From: Candidatus Brockarchaeota archaeon
GTDB lineage: Archaea; Thermoproteota; EX4484-205; DTQO01
DNA: 23,996 nt
Assembly: GCA_017601265.1 (NCBI GenBank)
Contig: JAFNJA010000003.1
Location: 10,466 to 34,461 of the forward strand
Direction of reading: 5' to 3'
In this document: piece by piece, positions 7,126 to 14,405 of the stretch
Layout of the letters: every line of letters begins with the position of its first letter
How positions within the stretch are numbered: position 1 is the stretch's first letter
Position numbers and translations under genes: made by a program
Notes under the pieces: model-generated
What the model saw: the letters and a program-made list of their open reading frames with translations, nothing else
The model's database searches: none
What the model was told of the DNA's origin: nothing

Positions 7126-7920
7126 ATGAAGAAGGGGTTCAGCCAGCTGTGCCTTCCCGGAGGATCCACGGTCAAGGAAGGAATCTCGCTGGCAAAGAAA
7201 CTAGGATACGCGGGCTTGGAGATCCTGCTAACCGAAAAAGGGGAACTCAGCATGGACTCGACGGAGCGGGACTACGAGAACCTGAGGTCCATGAGTTCCG
7301 AGAACGGGGTCGAGTACTGCAGCATCTGCGCCAACCTTCCGTACGAAACGAGCCTCACGAGCAACAACCCGGAGGTTAGGGAGAGGGGAAAGAAGGCGGT
7401 CGAGAAGATGCTCGAGGCGGCGGCCGCTCTAGGAGTCAACGCCGTCCTGGTGATACCGGGAAGGGTGACTGAGCAGGTGCCCTACGATGTCGCCTACGAG
7501 CGCGCGCAGAAGGAAGTTAGCGAGCTCGCGTCGACGGCGGAAAAGCTGGGGGTCGCGATAGCCTTGGAGAACGTTTGGAACAGGATGTTGCTTAGCCCCC
7601 TCGAGTTCAGGGAGTTCATCGACGCGATCGGAAGCAAGTACGTTGGAGCCTACTTCGACACCGGCAACGTCGTCATCTTCGGGTACCCCGAGCAGTGGAT
7701 AGACATACTCGGGAAGAGGATAAGGAAGGTCCACTTCAAGGATTTCAAGAGGGAAGGATACAGGTGGGCGCAACTGACGGAAGGGGACGTGAATTGGAAG
7801 CTAGTCATGGGCGCGTTGAGGAGGGCGGGATACGACGACTACGTGACGTCCGAAGTGGAAGGGGACTATGAAACCTTCAAGCAGACGTCGCGGATAATCG
7901 ACCGGATACTGGCCATGTAA
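7126..7920 (+). CDS. Sugar phosphate isomerase/epimerase, xylose-isomerase-like TIM barrel (copy 2)
   Basis: This 264-aa TIM-barrel enzyme has the metal ligands E148 (IALENVW), D178 (AYFDTGNV), H203 (KVHFKDF) and a Glu in TSEVEGD (243 or 245). The combination of AYFDTGNVVIFGYPEQW with KVHFKDFKR is typical of ketose or ketose-5-phosphate 3-epimerases and hydroxypyruvate-isomerase-like proteins, so an epimerase role is more likely here than for copy 1. The substrate is not determined. It has its own TATA-like element and no same-strand partner downstream; the NAD kinase gene converges on it with a 22-bp gap. Confidence 0.88.
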   Translation: MKKGFSQLCLPGGSTVKEGISLAKKLGYAGLEILLTEKGELSMDSTERDYENLRSMSSENGVEYCSICANLPYETSLTSNNPEVRERGKKAVEKMLEAAAALGVNAVLVIPGRVTEQVPYDVAYERAQKEVSELASTAEKLGVAIALENVWNRMLLSPLEFREFIDAIGSKYVGAYFDTGNVVIFGYPEQWIDILGKRIRKVHFKDFKREGYRWAQLTEGDVNWKLVMGALRRAGYDDYVTSEVEGDYETFKQTSRIIDRILAM

Positions 7921-7942
7921 ATGCAAGGTGGCGGAACTCGGC

Positions 7943-9127
7943 CTACTCGACGCGCACCTCGCGTTCGATTCCGTAATCGGTTATGACCCTCAGGCGGCGG
8001 CCCCTAAGCGCGCCGTCGAGGCCGGGGTCGCCAGTATCGACCCTCAGGCTTTCCAGACCCACAAGCTTGGAACGGGTCGAAACGACGACTATGTTGTCCA
8101 AGCCGATTTTCCGGATCACCTCCGGGCTTATCTGCTGGTTTCCCCTCCCGAAGATGAAGCCCTGCCCCCCTATCGGAGTGACGACGATCCGGGCCCTCTT
8201 ACCCTCGACCTCCTCGAGGATCCGCCGCTCGTTCGCGTCCTTGGCTATGAGTTTCCCGTCGAGGAAGACGTCGACTCCCAAAAGGGTCTTATCCGCGTCC
8301 AACAGGGCGCCGATCGCGCGGGTGGTCGTTCCCGGACCTATCACGTAAACCGTACCGTCCTCCATCTTTTCGATGACGTACGTCGCGATGGCCGCTTGGT
8401 TGCGCAATTCGTCCTCCGTCGCGGGGCTCGCGATCTTCGCCCCTTGGGCCAGGCAAGGCTCGTAGGGAGTCAGCGCGTACCCGTACAGCCGAGCGGAAAC
8501 CCTGCCGTTCCTGAAGGCCTCCTCGTCCACGTCCATGACCTCGGCCTCCCTCAAGGGCAGCGCTCCCCGGAGGAACTCGACCGCCATGCTCGCAGCCGCC
8601 CTAGGTCCCAGCGCGAAAACGGCGCTGTGCATCTTGACCCCGGTAGGGACGCCCAGGACTGGAACGTCGGTCCCGACCGCGCTGAGCACGTCCCTGGCAG
8701 TCCCGTCGCCGCCGCAGAAGACCAAGAGATCGGCGCCAGAGTCCGCGGCCCTTCCCGCCACTTCAACGGTGTCTTCGGCCGAGGTCTCTTCCCTCCTGCC
8801 GCCCAGAACCTTGAAGGCGAAGCCGCAATTCCGGGCCTCTTCCTCCCCCATGCTTCCCGCGCCGACGAGAAGCTTCGCCGTGCCCTCGAAAGGCTTCAGC
8901 TCAGATAGGAAGGATTCCGCCCTGGCAGGCGCCACGGCTTTGGCGCCAAGGGCTTTGGCCCTGTCGAGGACTTTCCTCCCGTCCGTGCCCTTTAGCCCGA
9001 CGGCCCCTCCCATTCCGGCTATGGGGTTGACGACGAACCCTACGACCTTCGAGGAAGCGCCGCCTCCATCTTTCGGCCATCGAATCCTTTCGGTACCCGC
9101 GCCCAACCCTGGTTGTCCCACGTTCAT
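7943..9127 (-). CDS. ATP-NAD kinase family protein (archaeal COG3199 type)
   Basis: The protein is 394 aa from the ATG at 9125-9127. The NAD-kinase / diacylglycerol-kinase-like fold is shown by VVGFVVNPIAGMGG near the N-terminus (28-41) and by the catalytic GGDGTA (139-144), followed by VLGVPTGVKMHSAVFA (155-170) and a C-terminal IGGQGFIFGRGNQQISPEVI block. The family is predicted to phosphorylate NAD to NADP using ATP or polyphosphate. The frame is open upstream of 9127 but that sequence is not family-like. The start is uncertain: the ATG lies inside an interrupted palindrome, and a TTAAGC element centred at 9143 would instead fit a TTG at 9104-9106 by the 37-bp spacing seen elsewhere. The gene lies downstream of trpB on the same strand with a 126-bp gap. 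Confidence 0.85.
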   Translation of the reverse strand: MNVGQPGLGAGTERIRWPKDGGGASSKVVGFVVNPIAGMGGAVGLKGTDGRKVLDRAKALGAKAVAPARAESFLSELKPFEGTAKLLVGAGSMGEEEARNCGFAFKVLGGRREETSAEDTVEVAGRAADSGADLLVFCGGDGTARDVLSAVGTDVPVLGVPTGVKMHSAVFALGPRAAASMAVEFLRGALPLREAEVMDVDEEAFRNGRVSARLYGYALTPYEPCLAQGAKIASPATEDELRNQAAIATYVIEKMEDGTVYVIGPGTTTRAIGALLDADKTLLGVDVFLDGKLIAKDANERRILEEVEGKRARIVVTPIGGQGFIFGRGNQQISPEVIRKIGLDNIVVVSTRSKLVGLESLRVDTGDPGLDGALRGRRLRVITDYGIEREVRVE

Positions 9128-9144
9128 TAACCAGCATTGGTTAA
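9127..9144. repeat. Interrupted palindrome at the NAD kinase start
   Basis: TTAACCAGCATTGGTTAA has perfect 7-bp arms around GCAT. It overlaps the candidate ATG and a minus-strand TATA-like element, so it is well placed to be an operator or a promoter dyad. Confidence 0.5.
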
Positions 9145-9253
9145 GCGAAGGGGAAACGTCAAGGAAAAGCGTTCGACGAAGGAAGCGGATGGGGAGGGGG
9201 AGAGGGTTCTTGCCCCCTCCTACCCGCCCGTAAAAACCGTCCACGGCGCGGGC

Positions 9254-10648
9254 TCAAATGAACTTCTTCCTGACCTCGTCCAACCAGGGGTACATCTTCC
9301 TGAGCTTCCGCATCGACTCCTCGACTTTCTCAACGGGATACTCGTACGGGAGAAGCTTGCCGCTGAAGTATTCGTCGTACGCCTGCATGTCGAAGTATCC
9401 GTGGCCGCACAGCAGGAAGAGGATCGCCTTCTCTTCCCCAGTCTCCTTGCACCTCAATGCCTCGTCGACGACCCCCTTTATCGCGTGTGCTGGCTCGGGA
9501 GCTGGCACTATGCCCTCCGCCTCGATGAAGAGCTTGGCGGCGTCGAAAACGTCTACCTGGTTGTACGCTTTGGTTTCCATCCTCTTCTCGGCCACGAGCT
9601 GGCTTATGGTTGGCGCTATCCCGTGGTACCGCAATCCGCCCGCGTGGATGGGGGCGGGTATGAAATCGTGGCCGATCGTGTGCATCGGAACTAAGGGCGT
9701 TATCCTCGCCGTGTCCCCGTGGTCGTAGGTGTACTCCCCTCGCGTGACCTTCGGGCATGCCGTGGCTTCGGTGGCGACGATTCGAGCGTCCTTGGGAGCC
9801 TTCCCCGAGACCTTGTCGTGGTAGAAGGGCCAGAACAGCCCAGAGAAGCTGCTGCCTCCACCTATGCAACCGTATATCGCGTCAGGATAATCCCCCGCAG
9901 CTTCCATCTGCTTCTTCGCCTCCAAGCCTATTACGGTTTGGTGCAGGAGCACGTGGTTGAAAACGCTGCCTATGCCGTAGTTGGCCTTCTCGTTAACTAG
10001 AGCGTCCTCGACCGCCTCGCTTATGGCTATGCCCAAGCTGCCCGGATTGCCGGGATCTTCTTTCAGGATCTTCCTGCCGCTCTCAGTGCGCTCGCTGGGG
10101 CTCGCGTAAACGTCAGCGCCGTAGGCCTCCATCATCATCCTCCTGTAGGGTTTTTGCTGGTAGCTAACCTTGACCATGTAGACGGTGCACTTCAACCCGA
10201 ACATCATGCAGCCGAACGCGAGCGCCGAACCCCACTGACCCGCGCCCGTCTCGGTAGCCATGCGCTCCGCCCCCTCCTTCAGGTTGTAGTATGCCTGCGC
10301 CACGGCCGTGTTCGGCTTGTGGCTTCCGGGAGGGCTCACTCCCTCGTACTTGTAGTAGATCCTCGCGGGCGTGTTCAAAGCTTTCTCGAGCCCCGTGGCC
10401 CTGTATAGCGGCGTGGGCCTCCAGAGCCTGTAAACATCCCTCACCTCCTCCGGGATGTCTATCCACCTATCCTTGCTCAGCTCCTGGGCTATGATCTGCT
10501 TTGGGAATATCTTGGGAACTATCCCGACTCCCGGCGCCCTGGTGCTGGGCTCTATGAAAGGCGGAAGAGGCTTCGGAAGGTCCGGCAGTATGCAGTACCA
10601 CTGCTTCGGTATCTCTTCCTCGTCCAACAATATCTTTCTCGATGCCAT
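9254..10648 (-). CDS. trpB2: Tryptophan synthase beta chain, TrpB2 type
   Basis: This 464-aa PLP enzyme has the long N-terminal extension of TrpB2 (MASRKILLDEEEIPKQWYCI). The PLP-binding Lys is K111 in SPPGSHKPN, the phosphate cup is YGCIGGGSSFSG, and the C-terminal LLCGHGYFDM is also characteristic. TrpB2 converts indole and serine to tryptophan in stand-alone fashion or serves serine deamination; many archaea carry it without TrpA. Here no trpA or other trp gene is adjacent. The ATG at 10646-10648 is chosen because the TATA box is centred 37 bp upstream; the upstream ATG at 10675 is too close to the TATA. The HTH-ACT regulator at 6149-6688 is a possible regulator by proximity only. Confidence 0.92.
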   Translation of the reverse strand: MASRKILLDEEEIPKQWYCILPDLPKPLPPFIEPSTRAPGVGIVPKIFPKQIIAQELSKDRWIDIPEEVRDVYRLWRPTPLYRATGLEKALNTPARIYYKYEGVSPPGSHKPNTAVAQAYYNLKEGAERMATETGAGQWGSALAFGCMMFGLKCTVYMVKVSYQQKPYRRMMMEAYGADVYASPSERTESGRKILKEDPGNPGSLGIAISEAVEDALVNEKANYGIGSVFNHVLLHQTVIGLEAKKQMEAAGDYPDAIYGCIGGGSSFSGLFWPFYHDKVSGKAPKDARIVATEATACPKVTRGEYTYDHGDTARITPLVPMHTIGHDFIPAPIHAGGLRYHGIAPTISQLVAEKRMETKAYNQVDVFDAAKLFIEAEGIVPAPEPAHAIKGVVDEALRCKETGEEKAILFLLCGHGYFDMQAYDEYFSGKLLPYEYPVEKVEESMRKLRKMYPWLDEVRKKFI

Positions 10649-10680
10649 GCGTCTACACCTGACCGATGTAGCCATGAGGC

Positions 10681-10698
10681 CATAAAAGCAGGTATAAG
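10681..10698 (-). promoter_or_regulatory. TATA box region of trpB2
   Basis: On the minus strand CTTTTATG (10681-10688) is centred 37 bp before the ATG at 10648. A second TATA-like CTTATACC (10691-10698) lies 10 bp further upstream. Confidence 0.65.
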
Positions 10699-11316
10699 TG
10701 TATTAGTGCCGCTAAATGTGCATTCTTCTTTTCAGCTTGTTTCATGGCAAGTTTGGCCTAAATCGTTCATTTTAGGCTCTTAATCTTAGGCGACCCCTTC
10801 GAACCTTGTGGAAAGTTTCTCCGATTGCAAAGATTCGTCCATTTCGAGAGGCAAAATGCCCTCGGTTCGAAAATTTCTGGATCAGTAGATTCGTAGCCGC
10901 TTAATAAGCGGTTTAAACAAAGCTTTTCCGTGTCGATCGTAGCCTAACAACATAAGGCGGCTCGAAGGCAGAAGAGGAGATACCAGCACCGCCGCGCTCG
11001 TCTCGATCGTCGTTATTCTTGTCGTAAGTATTTCGAGATCCCCCGAGGGGGGCCGAGGAAGACTTCTGGGTGAAGTTGGGATTCGTCAAGTGGCTTGCGG
11101 GACTTGATGCCTTCGCCAAGTGCATCCCAACTATAACAGCCCTCGAGGCATCAATCCCATTTACCAATGCAATGAAAAGTGGGTTCACAAAGCGAAATAT
11201 GCCAATTTTGGAGCAACGCTCGCTTTTTGCTTTTGTGCATCTAGGATGCGAAAAAGGTTCATGAGGATCGATGGAGATTCTTCAGATTTTCCGGGTTGGC
11301 TCTGCTTCATGCGCGT
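10699..11316. other. Gene-poor, AT-richer gap between trpB2 and the candidate immunity gene
   Basis: No convincing gene was found in about 620 bp. Short frames at 11070-11264 (plus) and 10913-11188 (minus) have no recognisable domain or good initiation site. A reading frame at about 10952-11092 contains a membrane-like run (see findings) but begins with ATA after a TAG. A CCCCC-GA-GGGGG hairpin lies near 11040-11051. The composition change marks the edge of the accessory region. Confidence 0.5.
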
Positions 11317-11862
11317 TCACTCGTGTATGAAAAATTCGAACGAGGGTGGCAACCCCTTATTTCTTGTCACTTGATCTACGCAATCCGCCAACATGGTGAG
11401 GATCTCGCCAAGCATTTTCAACGTGTAATTGTCCTCGTCAAGGCTTTCCTTGTCAGCCTTGTAACATACGCCGCCCTTTCCGTGCACTCTTTCCATCTCC
11501 CTCACGACCTCATCCTCGAAGCCCATGTCCAGCACGTTCCCTTCGACTATCCTCTTCAGCTCCTCCCTCGTCTCCGGGATTTGCAAAACCTGATCATGCC
11601 ATACGGGCATCGGTTCCCACCCATCCTCCGACCTGATGGTGCATCCATGCACTTTTACTATCAACTTGTCCCCTTCGTCTCCAACCGTTCCTGGCCTATA
11701 GTTCGCGTCGAAGATCTTCGGCAGTATCTTGAAGCCCTTCCTAGGAAGCCACCTGGCCGCCACGTCCAGGTGGTAAGGTCCCCATTCCCAATTCCAATTG
11801 AGTAACAGATTTGGATTTTTTACTACCTTAAGTATCTCGTTAGCGTCCTTAATGCTTGCCAC
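11317..11862 (-). CDS. Unknown 181-aa protein, candidate immunity protein for the upstream nuclease toxin-like gene
   Basis: I do not recognise this protein. It is acidic with a W-rich N-terminal part (LLLNWNWEWGPYHLDVAARWLPRKGF) and a helical C-terminal half rich in E, D and K; it has no signal peptide or membrane segment, so it is probably cytosolic. It starts 23 bp after the stop of the nuclease-domain gene on the same strand, the usual position of immunity genes in polymorphic toxin loci. The annotated start is GTG at 11860-11862, but a perfect Shine-Dalgarno (11891-11898) lies about 28 nt further up and the in-frame codons before the GTG (reading NTGVGLVIV) look like a beta strand that belongs to the protein. 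The real start may therefore be upstream and non-standard. Function as an immunity protein is inference from position. Confidence 0.6.
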   Translation of the reverse strand: MASIKDANEILKVVKNPNLLLNWNWEWGPYHLDVAARWLPRKGFKILPKIFDANYRPGTVGDEGDKLIVKVHGCTIRSEDGWEPMPVWHDQVLQIPETREELKRIVEGNVLDMGFEDEVVREMERVHGKGGVCYKADKESLDEDNYTLKMLGEILTMLADCVDQVTRNKGLPPSFEFFIHE

Positions 11863-11885
11863 TATGACAAGTCCAACTCCCGTAT

Positions 11886-13652
11886 TTATCCACCTCCTAA
11901 GATCTCCTTTCCATCAGGCCCGTAAAGAACTTTGGCTCCATGCGTTATGAGAAAATCAACAGTCCGTTCCCACTTTGATTCGGGATAGTCGAAAAACCAA
12001 TATATAAGCGTCTTTTTGACTCCTCTTTTTTCAAGCTCATTAATGAGTTCCACATAATCCTCTGCTTGATATTTGCATCTATATCTTTGAAATTCTTCGT
12101 TTGTTCCTTGTTTACATTCCACTATGTACTTCTCGGTTGAAAAGTCTGGTTTACCATAAGACGATAGAATCTCTCCTGTCACCGGATCCCGTTCACACTT
12201 GCCCTCTCTTTCTATTTTTTGCCCTTCTTTCTCGAGACGTTTTCTTACCCATTTTTCTACTTCCTTATGTTTTTCTCCTGTCTGTATTAACCTGTCTCTC
12301 GCAAAGTCAGCCTGCTCGAGTCGTTCCTCAGCCACGTCCTCCCCGTACCGCCCGCTCCCCTTCTCTTCGATCATCTCTGACGTTTGCCGCTTCGTGTATT
12401 GCTGCGTGCGCCTTTCAGCGAAGGTGGGCTGCCTCTGGTACGGCATTACGCCCAGGTTGCGCATAGCGTACGCGCCAAACACCGTTCCAGCCCCGACCGC
12501 GACGCCAAGGCCGGCTCCCTGGCCGGCGCTCATCCCGACTCCGGCTCCAACGGTCGCGGCTCCCGGCGCCATCGCCCCGAGCGATATTACTGAGACGACG
12601 ACTATCAAGACGATCGCGATTGCCGCGACGTACGGCGCGTAGGAACCCAAGGAGCTTCCGCCATCCTCCGAGCCGGAAGATGATGCCGAAGCAGTTCCCT
12701 TTGAACCGCTCTTGGCCCTCGCTTGCTGCCCGTCCGTGTTCCTTTGCGCCACCGTCGCTGTGGCTGCTGTATTCGCGATGATCTGTCCCGCCTGGGTCAA
12801 AGAACTATCCGACGCCGCTTTCGCCTGCGAACCCTCCATCGCCCTCTTCGCCCCCTCGTCCAAGTTGCTTTTCGCCGCCGTTCCTGCAGCTATCGCCGCG
12901 TTCGCGACGCTTTCGACGATATGGCCCTCCTGGGCAGGAAGGCTGATCGGTGCCGCTTGCGCTTGCGAACCAGCCATGGCTCTCGCCGATCCCTCGTCAA
13001 GGTGCCTCGCTGCGGAGCTTGCCGCGGGCGTCGAGGTTTGCCGGATCTCGCCTCCGGCGGGCGTAGAGCTCGTCGAGATGGGTTGGTCCGTCTTAGAGCC
13101 CATGTTCCCGCTCTTCGCGCGCTTGACCTGCTCGTCCTCGTGCCTTTTCGCCGTGTCTTCCGTATTTTGATCGCCGCCAGTTGAGGCAGGCTCCTTCTCT
13201 TCTGGTGGACCCTCGCCGCTCCCCATCGCCTTCTTCGCAGCCAAGCCCACGCCAGCCAGGGCCGCGGCCGAGGCCGCGCCTGCAACCGCCGCGGTAGCGC
13301 CCACCTTTGTTCCTTGGTCCTGGCCCATTCCCGAGCCCTGCTGGGAAGCGGCCTGGCCTGAAGATCCTCCTGCAGCGCCGGTCGAGGTCTGCTGCCCTGC
13401 TGAATTTCCCCCCGCTCCCGCTTCAGGTTCCGTCCAAGCCAGGCTGGCCCTGACTGGCTTCCCGCCAAGCACGAAGTCCGCCTCGACCTCCCTGTCGTAA
13501 CCCGGGGCGGGAAGGCATCGGGCAAGCCCGAACGGAAGTAGAACCAAGCAGAGGAAGAGAAGGGCGGCCGCGAATGGGGTGGAGATCTTCATTCGTTGCT
13601 CAGTATTGGCACTCTTGCCCATGCTCATTATTGCCGCCTTTCCGCGCCCCAT
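11886..13652 (-). CDS. Secreted or membrane-anchored polymorphic-toxin-like protein with C-terminal PD-(D/E)XK nuclease domain
   Basis: This 588-aa protein has a modular layout. Residues 22-45 (MKISTPFAAALLFLCLVLLPFGLARC) form a signal peptide or anchor. Residues 80-115 are Gly/Ser/Gln-rich; an Ala-rich hydrophobic patch lies at 118-139. Four degenerate repeats of the form NLDEGAKRAMEGSQAKA begin near 171, 217, 263 and 305. A strong transmembrane helix spans 339-361, followed by a Gly/Ala-rich segment to 396 and a charged helix (405-485). The C-terminal domain shows the PD-(D/E)XK restriction-endonuclease pattern: GEDVAEERL (helix with E438), KPDF (D503), VECK (E512, K514) and Q529 in KYQAEDY, then TLIYWFFDYP and GAKVLYG strands. 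Several ATGs (13652, 13628, 13622, 13592) could be the start. Such nucleases act on DNA or RNA of target cells in polymorphic toxins; the target and the export route are not shown by the sequence. Confidence 0.75.
   Translation of the reverse strand: MGRGKAAIMSMGKSANTEQRMKISTPFAAALLFLCLVLLPFGLARCLPAPGYDREVEADFVLGGKPVRASLAWTEPEAGAGGNSAGQQTSTGAAGGSSGQAASQQGSGMGQDQGTKVGATAAVAGAASAAALAGVGLAAKKAMGSGEGPPEEKEPASTGGDQNTEDTAKRHEDEQVKRAKSGNMGSKTDQPISTSSTPAGGEIRQTSTPAASSAARHLDEGSARAMAGSQAQAAPISLPAQEGHIVESVANAAIAAGTAAKSNLDEGAKRAMEGSQAKAASDSSLTQAGQIIANTAATATVAQRNTDGQQARAKSGSKGTASASSSGSEDGGSSLGSYAPYVAAIAIVLIVVVSVISLGAMAPGAATVGAGVGMSAGQGAGLGVAVGAGTVFGAYAMRNLGVMPYQRQPTFAERRTQQYTKRQTSEMIEEKGSGRYGEDVAEERLEQADFARDRLIQTGEKHKEVEKWVRKRLEKEGQKIEREGKCERDPVTGEILSSYGKPDFSTEKYIVECKQGTNEEFQRYRCKYQAEDYVELINELEKRGVKKTLIYWFFDYPESKWERTVDFLITHGAKVLYGPDGKEILGGG
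11891..11898 (-). promoter_or_regulatory. Perfect Shine-Dalgarno in the last codons of the toxin-like gene
   Basis: AGGAGGTG on the minus strand lies just before the TAA at 11886-11888. It matches the anti-SD core of archaeal 16S rRNA, and its position suggests that translation of the downstream gene is coupled to that of the toxin-like gene. Confidence 0.6.
12690..13150 (-). repeat. Degenerate internal repeat region of the toxin-like gene
   Basis: Four diverged copies encode R/S-x-x-D-E-x-x-x-R-A-x-x-G-S-x. Spacing between the last three is close to 46, then 42 residues. The nucleotide copies have drifted, so this is an old amplification and not a fresh tandem duplication. Confidence 0.6.
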
Positions 13653-13780
13653 ATGCCTAGAAGATTTGCGAACTCTGATTTAAGACATGCGTATGATTTG
13701 GTAGTAGGGAGTTAAGTGAAAACGGAAGTGGCTGCTTGTACGTTATAGATCAAGCAGAAAGGCCGAAACCTGGATTTTCC

Positions 13781-14138
13781 TCAGGGTGGGCGCGGAGCCT
13801 TATTCTCGCCGCTGCGCGATACCCACATCCTCCCCCTCTTCGCGTATTTCGCTCTAGCCAGGGTTGCCAATTCCTCGATTCTAGGGCTGGCTGTCAATTG
13901 CTTTCCTTCTATCAATGCGTTCAATGCCAAAGGATTTCCCTTCTCAACCATCCTAACCAACTCCTCATACGTGTAGGCAAATGCTTCGATCCTTAAGTCC
14001 TTCAAGCCTCTTGAGCCTGTCAAAAATATTCAGGTCCTTAAAATGGTCACTAACTATGAGCACGTCCACATCGCTCCAGTCGCCGTGCTGGCCTTTCGCG
14101 TAAGATCCAAAACCACGATGGCCTCTATTGGAGGCCAT
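13781..14138 (-). pseudogene. Frameshifted nucleotidyltransferase (MNT-type, minimal nucleotidyltransferase)
   Basis: The N-terminal part reads FGSYAKGQHGDWSDVDVLIVSD, the GS-x-D-x-D signature of DNA polymerase beta-like minimal nucleotidyltransferases, and continues to DRLKRLEGLKD. The expected continuation, RIEAFAYTYEELVRMVEKGNPLALNALIEG, is present but in another frame, so a one-base shift lies near 13990-14012. The start is taken at the ATG at 14136-14138 because a TATA box is centred 37 bp upstream; ATGs at 14162 and 14168 lie within a few bases of the TATA and are unlikely. Such proteins are the antitoxin halves of HEPN-MNT modules or stand alone; no HEPN partner is seen. The frameshift could also be a sequencing error. 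Confidence 0.75.
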
Positions 14139-14171
14139 GAGACCCCAAGAGATCCGCCCCATTACCATTCG

Positions 14172-14178
14172 TATAAAG
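14172..14178 (-). promoter_or_regulatory. TATA box of the nucleotidyltransferase
   Basis: ACTTTATAC on the minus strand is centred 37 bp before the ATG at 14138. An intact promoter suggests recent inactivation of the gene, or a read error. Confidence 0.6.
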
Positions 14179-14369
14179 TAAGGTACCGTCGAGGTCGAAC
14201 AAAAGCTACTTTTTAATCAACCTGAGAACACCGCCCTATTGTGGCGTTATCTGATCGACTTCACCACGGTTATCGACCGCAGCGTTCCTAGGCACGATCC
14301 GCCCCGCACTTTTTTCTTCAGCGTCTCGGTCTCCCGTAGAGGTTGCTTTGGCGACCAACCCACCTTTCC

Positions 14370-14405
14370 CGTTAGGTTAGGCTAGGTTGAATCGATCACC
14401 TAACG
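14370..14405. repeat. Inverted repeat at the end of the flavin reductase gene (possible terminator)
   Basis: CGTTAGGT (14370-14377) pairs perfectly with ACCTAACG (14398-14405) around 20 bp and overlaps the stop codon (14396-14398). Three diverged GTTAG units follow each other in the arm and loop. It may shape the 3' end of the transcript. Confidence 0.4.

Noticed and set aside
10790..10870. T-loop-like GTTCGAA sequences suggesting a tRNA
   Set aside because: No acceptor, D or anticodon stem could be paired around them on either strand; no tRNA was found in any gap.
10913..11188. Minus-strand 91-codon frame in the gap
   Set aside because: No domain, no initiation signal and a low-complexity composition.
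13512..13530. Lipoprotein lipobox in the toxin-like protein (GLARC)
   Set aside because: An Arg directly before the Cys does not match the usual L-[AS]-[GA]-C pattern; a plain signal peptide or anchor is more likely.
14341..14400. GTTAG-type short tandem units as a CRISPR or telomere-like repeat
   Set aside because: Only three diverged units without spacers; explained better as part of an inverted repeat.
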